Translations under genes and position numbers: made by a program
Origin: an uncultured Lachnospiraceae bacterium
Lineage (GTDB): Bacteria; Bacillota; Clostridia; Lachnospirales; Lachnospiraceae
Direction of reading: 5' to 3'
Assembly: GCA_946554445.1 (NCBI GenBank)
Contig: CAMNSD010000031.1
Location: forward strand, 1 to 50,634
Length of the DNA: 50,634 nucleotides
Shown here: positions 46,246 to 50,634 of the stretch, piece by piece
Layout of the letters: the number at the start of each line of letters is the position of its first letter
Numbering within the stretch: the stretch's first letter is position 1
The notes under the pieces: model-generated
What the model saw: only the letters and a program-made list of their open reading frames with translations
Database searches by the model: none
What the model was told of the DNA's origin: nothing

Positions 46246-47304
46246 ATGAAAATAGGAGAGGTCATCCGTAAATATCGGAAAGAAAGAGAGATGACGCAGG
46301 AACAGTTGGCCAGACTGTTGGGGGTTACGGCTTCGGCGGTCAATAAATGGGAGAAGGGCAGTGCCTGCCCGGATATTGCACTTCTTGCTCCGATTGCGAG
46401 GGCCCTTGACATTTCCCTGGATACGCTGCTTGCATATCATGAGAGACTGACGAAAGAGGAAATAAATGATATGTTAAGGGAATTGAAGGAGCGGATGGGC
46501 AAGGAGCCGTATCAGACAGTTTTTGGCTGGATGCAGGATAAGATACGGACTTTTCCCAACAGTGAGGAATTGATTATCCAGGCGGCTGCGGTGTTAGATG
46601 CTTATCGTATTGTCGGTGAGGTGCCGGATGAGAGACAGTATGATGCGCAGATTCTGGAATGGTTTGAGCGAGGCGTGATGAGTCGGGATGAGGAACTGCG
46701 TTTAATGGCGGCCCAGGCGCTGTACTCTTTTTATTTGAGCCGCCAGGAGTATGAGAAGGCAGGGGAATATTTGCAGTATTTCTCAGACCAGAATCCGGAG
46801 AAAAAGTATAGGCAGGCGCTGCTCTATGGCAGGACCGGTCAGATGGAAGAGGCATATCGGACTTATGAGGAACTGCTTTTTGAGGAGCAGAACAGAGTGA
46901 TGATGATATTGAACGGAATTTATCTGCTCAGCCTGCAGGAGAAGGATTTTGAATGGGCGCATTATATTGCGGATAAGATTGAGCAGATAGCAGGCAGCTT
47001 CGAGATGGGCAGATATTACGAGGTGAGCCACAGACTGGAACTGGCTGTGCAGGAGCAGGATAAGGAGAGCTGTATCCAACTGGCTAGGGAGATGCTGGAT
47101 ACGGTGGGAGATATCTGTAGTTTTACAAAATCGCCCCTGTATCGTCATATGACCTTCCGGGCAGAAGAGATGGATAACCTGAAATCAGAGAAGGCTAAGG
47201 ATTACGGTCAGACAATGCGGGAGACGCTGCTTCGGTGTTTCCGGGACGAGGAAACGTTTGGATTTATAGAACAGGATGAAAGGTGGCGACAGATAGTCGA
47301 ATGA
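46246..47304 (+). CDS. XRE-family regulator with TPR-like C-terminal region
   Basis: A 352-residue protein. Residues 1-60 are a Cro/C1-type helix-turn-helix (MTQEQLARLLGVTASAVNKWEKG). The remaining 290 residues are helical repeats resembling tetratricopeptides (EYEKAGEYLQYFSDQNPE, QMEEAYRTYEELLFEEQN), a plan seen in peptide- or partner-sensing regulators. ATG 46246 follows GGAGG. Its stop overlaps the start of the TraX-family gene (ATGA), so the two are co-translated and probably linked in function. Confidence 0.88.
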   Translation: MKIGEVIRKYRKEREMTQEQLARLLGVTASAVNKWEKGSACPDIALLAPIARALDISLDTLLAYHERLTKEEINDMLRELKERMGKEPYQTVFGWMQDKIRTFPNSEELIIQAAAVLDAYRIVGEVPDERQYDAQILEWFERGVMSRDEELRLMAAQALYSFYLSRQEYEKAGEYLQYFSDQNPEKKYRQALLYGRTGQMEEAYRTYEELLFEEQNRVMMILNGIYLLSLQEKDFEWAHYIADKIEQIAGSFEMGRYYEVSHRLELAVQEQDKESCIQLAREMLDTVGDICSFTKSPLYRHMTFRAEEMDNLKSEKAKDYGQTMRETLLRCFRDEETFGFIEQDERWRQIVE

Positions 47305-48122
47305 AAACTACCGGTAGGAAACAATTTCATATCAGTGGGGCAACTCTTAAGAATATTGCCTATGTTTCCATGTTTATCGATCATTTCTTTGCCATTATTA
47401 TCTTGAATTATCTCAATTATTTAGGGAGGATGGCGGGAAACGGCGTCTGGGATCCGGGGCTTACGATTGTCTACAGGGCAGGGAGGGCGGTCGGAAGAGT
47501 CGCCTTTATTCTGTTTGCCCATCAGATTGTGGAAGGCTTTCTTCACACCAGGAGCAGGGGGAGGTTTTTACTCCGCTTGGGAGCGTTTGCAGTCGTTTCG
47601 GAGATTCCTTTTGATTTGGCATTTTCCGGGCAGGTGATCAATTGGAAAAGCCAAAATATATTTTTTACCTTGTTGATCGGAGTGCTGGTCCTGCTTGTAT
47701 GGGACAGACTTTCACAGTATTCTGGTATGGTGTATATTGTTGCCAGATGGATGACGCTGGCGATAGGATGTATGGCGGCCTATTGGGGAAACACGGATTA
47801 TCGTTATATGGGGGTATTGCTGATTTTTGTATTCTATAAGGCGCATGACAGGAGCTTGTCTGAAAAGATCATGCTGGCAGGATGTGTAATGCTGTTTGGC
47901 ACTTGGAGCGCTAATTGTCTGCGGTATCTGGAAGATGGTTATACTGTGTTGGAACTGCTTCGCATTTCCATGCGGGAGATGTATGGATTGGCGGCTTTTA
48001 TTCTGCTTGCTTTTTATAAAGGGGAAAAGGGGCGGCAGCTTCCGAAATGGTTTTGTTATGGATTTTACCCGGTACACCTTCTGATTCTTTACCTGTCGGC
48101 AAAGTATATCGGGGTAATGTAA
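47301..48122 (+). CDS. TraX-family membrane protein
   Basis: A 273-residue polytopic membrane protein with about seven to eight hydrophobic segments. TLKNIAYVSMFIDHFFAII at the start and RFLLRLGAFAVVSEIPFDL are the family signatures; TraX was first described in plasmid F, where it acetylates pilin, but chromosomal homologues in Firmicutes have unknown acyltransferase-like roles. The start overlaps the stop of the XRE regulator by 4 bp. There is no conjugation gene nearby, so a plasmid origin is not implied. Confidence 0.85.
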   Translation: MKTTGRKQFHISGATLKNIAYVSMFIDHFFAIIILNYLNYLGRMAGNGVWDPGLTIVYRAGRAVGRVAFILFAHQIVEGFLHTRSRGRFLLRLGAFAVVSEIPFDLAFSGQVINWKSQNIFFTLLIGVLVLLVWDRLSQYSGMVYIVARWMTLAIGCMAAYWGNTDYRYMGVLLIFVFYKAHDRSLSEKIMLAGCVMLFGTWSANCLRYLEDGYTVLELLRISMREMYGLAAFILLAFYKGEKGRQLPKWFCYGFYPVHLLILYLSAKYIGVM

Positions 48123-48208
48123 AATGTAAGAATAATGGCGGGCAGATGGGAAAACAGTTGTACGAGAAATATTTTGGGATGATGTGATAATAGGGGAAGC
48201 AGTCAGTG

Positions 48209-48703
48209 ATGTTGAAGAAATATGGAAAAAGGGCCGTAGGTCGGCTCCGGAAGGATATCCGGGAATATGGTGTGGTAAGTATACTGATCTTGGTTTATAT
48301 GGCTGTATTCAGCATTCTTTTTGGTACGCCCTGTCCCATTCGTCTGGTTACTGGGCTGCCGTGTCCAGGCTGTGGCGTTACCAGAGCGGCAATGCTGTTA
48401 CTGACCGGCCGCTGGCAGCAGGCGTGGCAGATGAATCCGGTCATCTTCCCGATTGTACTGGCAGCTTTTTATTACGCCATGAACCGCTATCTGTTGGGGC
48501 GAAAGGCCAGGGAGATGAAATGGATTATCATGGGGATTGCCATAATGCTGCTGGCTGTCTATATGTTGCGTATAGGCCGTTACTTTCCCGACAGGGAGCC
48601 CTACAGTTACCTCAGGGGAAACTTCCTTGAAAGAACAATACCAACCTATCGGGAGAGCCTGCGAGAGGCATTCGAGTCCGCAAAGCGGATCTCGCAAAGT
48701 TAA
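48209..48703 (+). CDS. DUF2752 membrane protein
   Basis: A 164-residue protein. After a basic N-terminus come hydrophobic segments at about 22-40, 79-95 and 104-120. CPIRLVTGLPCPGCGVTRAAM is the DUF2752 signature (CPxCGxTR), and WQQAWQMNPV follows as usual. The function of the family is unknown. Its stop codon lies in the GCGAAGC hairpin repeat and overlaps the stop of the convergent methyltransferase gene by a few bases. Confidence 0.85.
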   Translation: MLKKYGKRAVGRLRKDIREYGVVSILILVYMAVFSILFGTPCPIRLVTGLPCPGCGVTRAAMLLLTGRWQQAWQMNPVIFPIVLAAFYYAMNRYLLGRKAREMKWIIMGIAIMLLAVYMLRIGRYFPDREPYSYLRGNFLERTIPTYRESLREAFESAKRISQS

Positions 48704-48722
48704 TTGCGAAGCAATTTACTTT
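48673..48722. repeat. GCGAAGC hairpin repeat, distant copy
   Basis: A first hairpin (CGAG-t-CCGC-AAA-GCGG-at-CTCG) is followed by AAAGTTAATT-GCGAAGC-AATTTACTTT, the same order as at 9144-9255. It supplies the stop codons of both convergent genes. Confidence 0.75.
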
Positions 48723-49593
48723 GGTGCCATCGTCCCGAAGCGCCGCAGGGCAGAATCAGCCCGCTCCTGGCGACAGGCAGCCCGATTTCCGAGGATTCCA
48801 CATGTCCGCCCATTTTAGGCATCAGGGCAGTGTGGATCATATAGGTGAGCACTGCAGGCTGTAAGCCGGTGGTATAGGAGTTGACTAGGAAAAATAAAGC
48901 GTCTTTGGACAACAGTTTTGCGGCAAGTTCAATAAAAGGGTAGATGTTATCCTCTATCTTCCAGATTTCCCCTTTGGGGCCCCGCCCGTAGGAAGGAGGA
49001 TCCATGATGATGCCGTCATAGGTATTGCCCCGGCGGAGTTCCCGCTCCACAAATTTTACGCAGTCGTCCACCAGCCAGCGGATGGGGGCGTCTGCCAGAC
49101 CGGAAGCAGCAGCGTTTTCTTTGGCCCAGGTGACCATGCCTTTAGACGCATCCACGTGTGTTACGTGGGCGCCTGCTTTGGCGGCGGCTAAGGTGGCGCC
49201 GCCTGTGTAAGCGAAGAGATTTAAGACTTTGATCTGCCTGTCGGGATTTTTCGTATATGCATCCTTTATAATAGAAGAAAACCAATCCCAATTGACTGCC
49301 TGTTCCGGGAAAAGTCCTGTGTGTTTAAAGCTGAAGGGTTTCAGACGGAACGTGAGATCCTGGTAGTGGATGCTCCATTCCTGGGGCAGATGGAAGAACT
49401 CCCATTCTCCGCCGCCTTTGGAACTCCTGTGGTAGTGGCCGTTTTTTTTGCGCCAGCCTTCATCGGTTCTGGGTGTGTCCCAGATGACCTGCGGATCGGG
49501 GCGTACCAGGAGATAATCGCCCCAGCGTTCCAGCTTTTCTCCTTTTGAACAGTCTATAACTTCATAATCTTTCCAATTATCTGCAATCCACAT
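48700..49593 (-). CDS. Class I SAM methyltransferase, RlmI-like
   Basis: A 297-residue enzyme. VLNLFAYTGGATLAAAKAGA is motif I, THVDASKGMVTWAKEN motif II, and IIMDPPSYGRG the catalytic DPPSYG loop shared by RlmI/YccW-type 23S rRNA cytosine-5 methyltransferases and their relatives. The N-terminal PUA part of RlmI is missing, so the target (rRNA or another RNA) is uncertain. Its end overlaps the convergent DUF2752 gene by a few bases within a hairpin repeat. Confidence 0.85.
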   Translation of the reverse strand: MWIADNWKDYEVIDCSKGEKLERWGDYLLVRPDPQVIWDTPRTDEGWRKKNGHYHRSSKGGGEWEFFHLPQEWSIHYQDLTFRLKPFSFKHTGLFPEQAVNWDWFSSIIKDAYTKNPDRQIKVLNLFAYTGGATLAAAKAGAHVTHVDASKGMVTWAKENAAASGLADAPIRWLVDDCVKFVERELRRGNTYDGIIMDPPSYGRGPKGEIWKIEDNIYPFIELAAKLLSKDALFFLVNSYTTGLQPAVLTYMIHTALMPKMGGHVESSEIGLPVARSGLILPCGASGRWHQSKLLRN

Positions 49594-49729
49594 TTTGGCA
49601 AGTCCTTTCTATCTATAAAAGGTTGTATTCTATCTACTGGTGAAACGTTGTAAAATATTCTATATGTTTTCAACAGGATAGCATATTTCCAATGTTTGTA
49701 CAACCGGATATCTGGGAGGGGAAATGTCT

Positions 49730-49757
49730 TTGCTTCCCTTTTCCTATATAGTATAAT
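49730..49757 (+). promoter_or_regulatory. Promoter of the alpha/beta hydrolase gene
   Basis: TTGCTT (49730-49735), a 16-bp spacer and a perfect TATAAT (49752-49757), 37 bp before the start codon at 49794. Confidence 0.6.
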
Positions 49758-49793
49758 GAAGACGTTATTGGAAAATAAGTGGGAGTAAGTAAT

Positions 49794-50501
49794 ATGGAGA
49801 TAAGAAATACTCATAGATTTGTCATTGGCGGCAAGGATATATTGGTTTACATAAGTTCCACTTCGAATAGTCCCGTCATTTACCTTAATACTTTTGAGGA
49901 AGAGGAGGCAGCGGTATATTTTCTGCTGCGGGAAATGTATGCGCGGCGGCAGACTATTTGTCCGGAGTTTACGCTGGCGGCAATCAGTGGGCTTTCGTGG
50001 AATCACGATATGTCACCCTGGGATGCCCCACCGGTCGCCAGGAACGATACGCCATGTACTGGTGGTGCGGACGGATATCTGCGGATGCTGACAGAAGAAA
50101 TCGTACCGGCAGTGGAAGAACTGATTCCGGGCAAGGTCTCATGGCGGGGGCTTGCGGGCTATTCTCTTGCGGGACTTTTTGCGCTTTATACCCTGTATCA
50201 GACGGATATTTTTGCCAGGATAGCCAGTGCTTCGGGCTCGCTCTGGTTTCCGGGATTCCAGGAATACGTCTTTGCCCATGAAATGAAAGCGACGCCGGAA
50301 GCGGTGTATATCTCTCTGGGTGACAAAGAATGCAAGACTAGAAATCCCTATCTGAGGACAGTGCAGGAGTGTACGGAAGGGATTGCAGCCTATTACAGAG
50401 AGCGTGGGATAGATACCATTTATGAACGGAATCCGGGAAATCATTTTCAAGATGCAGCCCTTAGAATGGCGTCAGGGATTGCATGGATTTTGGACAGGTG
50501 A
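49794..50501 (+). CDS. Alpha/beta hydrolase, putative esterase
   Basis: A 235-residue serine hydrolase. GYSLAG is the nucleophile elbow, SLGDKE holds the likely acid residue and NPGNHF the likely histidine, the order of the alpha/beta fold. Length and layout resemble the small esterases related to siderophore esterases (Fes/IroE type); the substrate is not known. ATG 49794 has GGGAG 8 bases upstream; a GTG 15 bp earlier is less likely. No signal peptide is visible. Confidence 0.82.
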   Translation: MEIRNTHRFVIGGKDILVYISSTSNSPVIYLNTFEEEEAAVYFLLREMYARRQTICPEFTLAAISGLSWNHDMSPWDAPPVARNDTPCTGGADGYLRMLTEEIVPAVEELIPGKVSWRGLAGYSLAGLFALYTLYQTDIFARIASASGSLWFPGFQEYVFAHEMKATPEAVYISLGDKECKTRNPYLRTVQECTEGIAAYYRERGIDTIYERNPGNHFQDAALRMASGIAWILDR

Positions 50502-50568
50502 CAGAATCTTTTATTTTAATATATAAATAACTTCTGCAAAATTTTTGCAAAAATTTGAGAAATTTCTC

Positions 50569-50597
50569 TTGCAATTCCTGAAAACATCATATATACT
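50569..50597 (+). promoter_or_regulatory. Promoter near the right edge
   Basis: TTGCAA (50569-50574), a 17-bp spacer and TATACT (50592-50597), probably for a gene or leader RNA that begins beyond the window. Confidence 0.55.
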
Positions 50598-50634
50598 AGT
50601 TTGTGCTGTGACATGATAGCTATGAAGCGTGAGG

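Noticed and set aside
48184..48630. Open frame of 148 codons overlapping the DUF2752 gene
   Set aside because: The other frame has the DUF2752 signature and hydrophobic segments; this frame has none.

Overview
The window looks like chromosomal DNA of a gut-type Clostridia bacterium, most likely Lachnospiraceae. The reasons are the str-operon end fusA-tuf with Firmicutes-like proteins, strong AGGAGG-type ribosome sites, TTGACA/TATAAT promoters, moderate GC with AT-rich patches, and many protein families common in that group (DUF4428/SHOCT, GH2/GH3 enzymes, PadR plus DUF1700-like pairs, LacI-like sensor fused to GGDEF).

Layout. 1-3.0 kb: fusA (5' end outside the window) and tuf, closed by a strong terminator. 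3.1-13.4 kb: an accessory region bounded on the left by tuf and on the right by a 57-bp copy of the tuf 3' end. It holds an AT-rich RelA/SpoT-domain gene with two small partners (possible toxin-antitoxin or abortive-infection unit), about 800 bp of decayed genes, two near-identical 1-kb copies of a zinc-ribbon/SHOCT gene, a small membrane protein, an AraC regulator and a beta-mannosidase. 13.5-23.7 kb: PadR regulator and its membrane partner, an amber-interrupted paralogue of the small membrane protein, a GH3 glycosidase, a methyltransferase divergent from a LysR regulator, a nuclease-helicase (DUF2075) paired with a MazG-like pyrophosphohydrolase, and a sugar-sensor/GGDEF protein.

23.7-40.7 kb: a complete type I-B CRISPR-Cas locus in the order cas6-cas8-cas7-cas5-cas3-cas4-cas1-cas2, followed by a leader and one very long array that I count as 115 repeats of 30 bp. 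The leader lies at the cas2 side: the repeats there are uniform, while the far end decays over the last repeats. Cas6 should cut the transcript, Cas8/7/5 form Cascade, Cas3 degrades targets, and Cas4/1/2 add spacers. The array records related targets more than once: one spacer pair is near-identical and another pair is reverse-complementary over 25 nt. One spacer carries a tRNA T-arm. One unit near the trailer has lost its repeat.

40.8-50.6 kb: ordinary genes, namely a YcaQ/AlkZ-type DNA glycosylase, two GNAT acetyltransferases, an MFS exporter, a deoxyinosine-type glycosylase, a charged coiled-coil protein, an XRE regulator coupled to TraX, a DUF2752 protein convergent with an RNA-methyltransferase-like gene, and an alpha/beta hydrolase.

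The most unusual signals are the tuf 3' remnant that brackets the accessory region, repeat-like and hairpin sequences between two promoters upstream of cas6, structured gaps inside the cas operon, a Cas5 with a long coiled-coil insertion, the array anomaly at 40.2-40.3 kb, and a small hairpin repeat (GCGAAGC core) found at two distant convergent gene ends. All statements come from reading the sequence; no database search was run.
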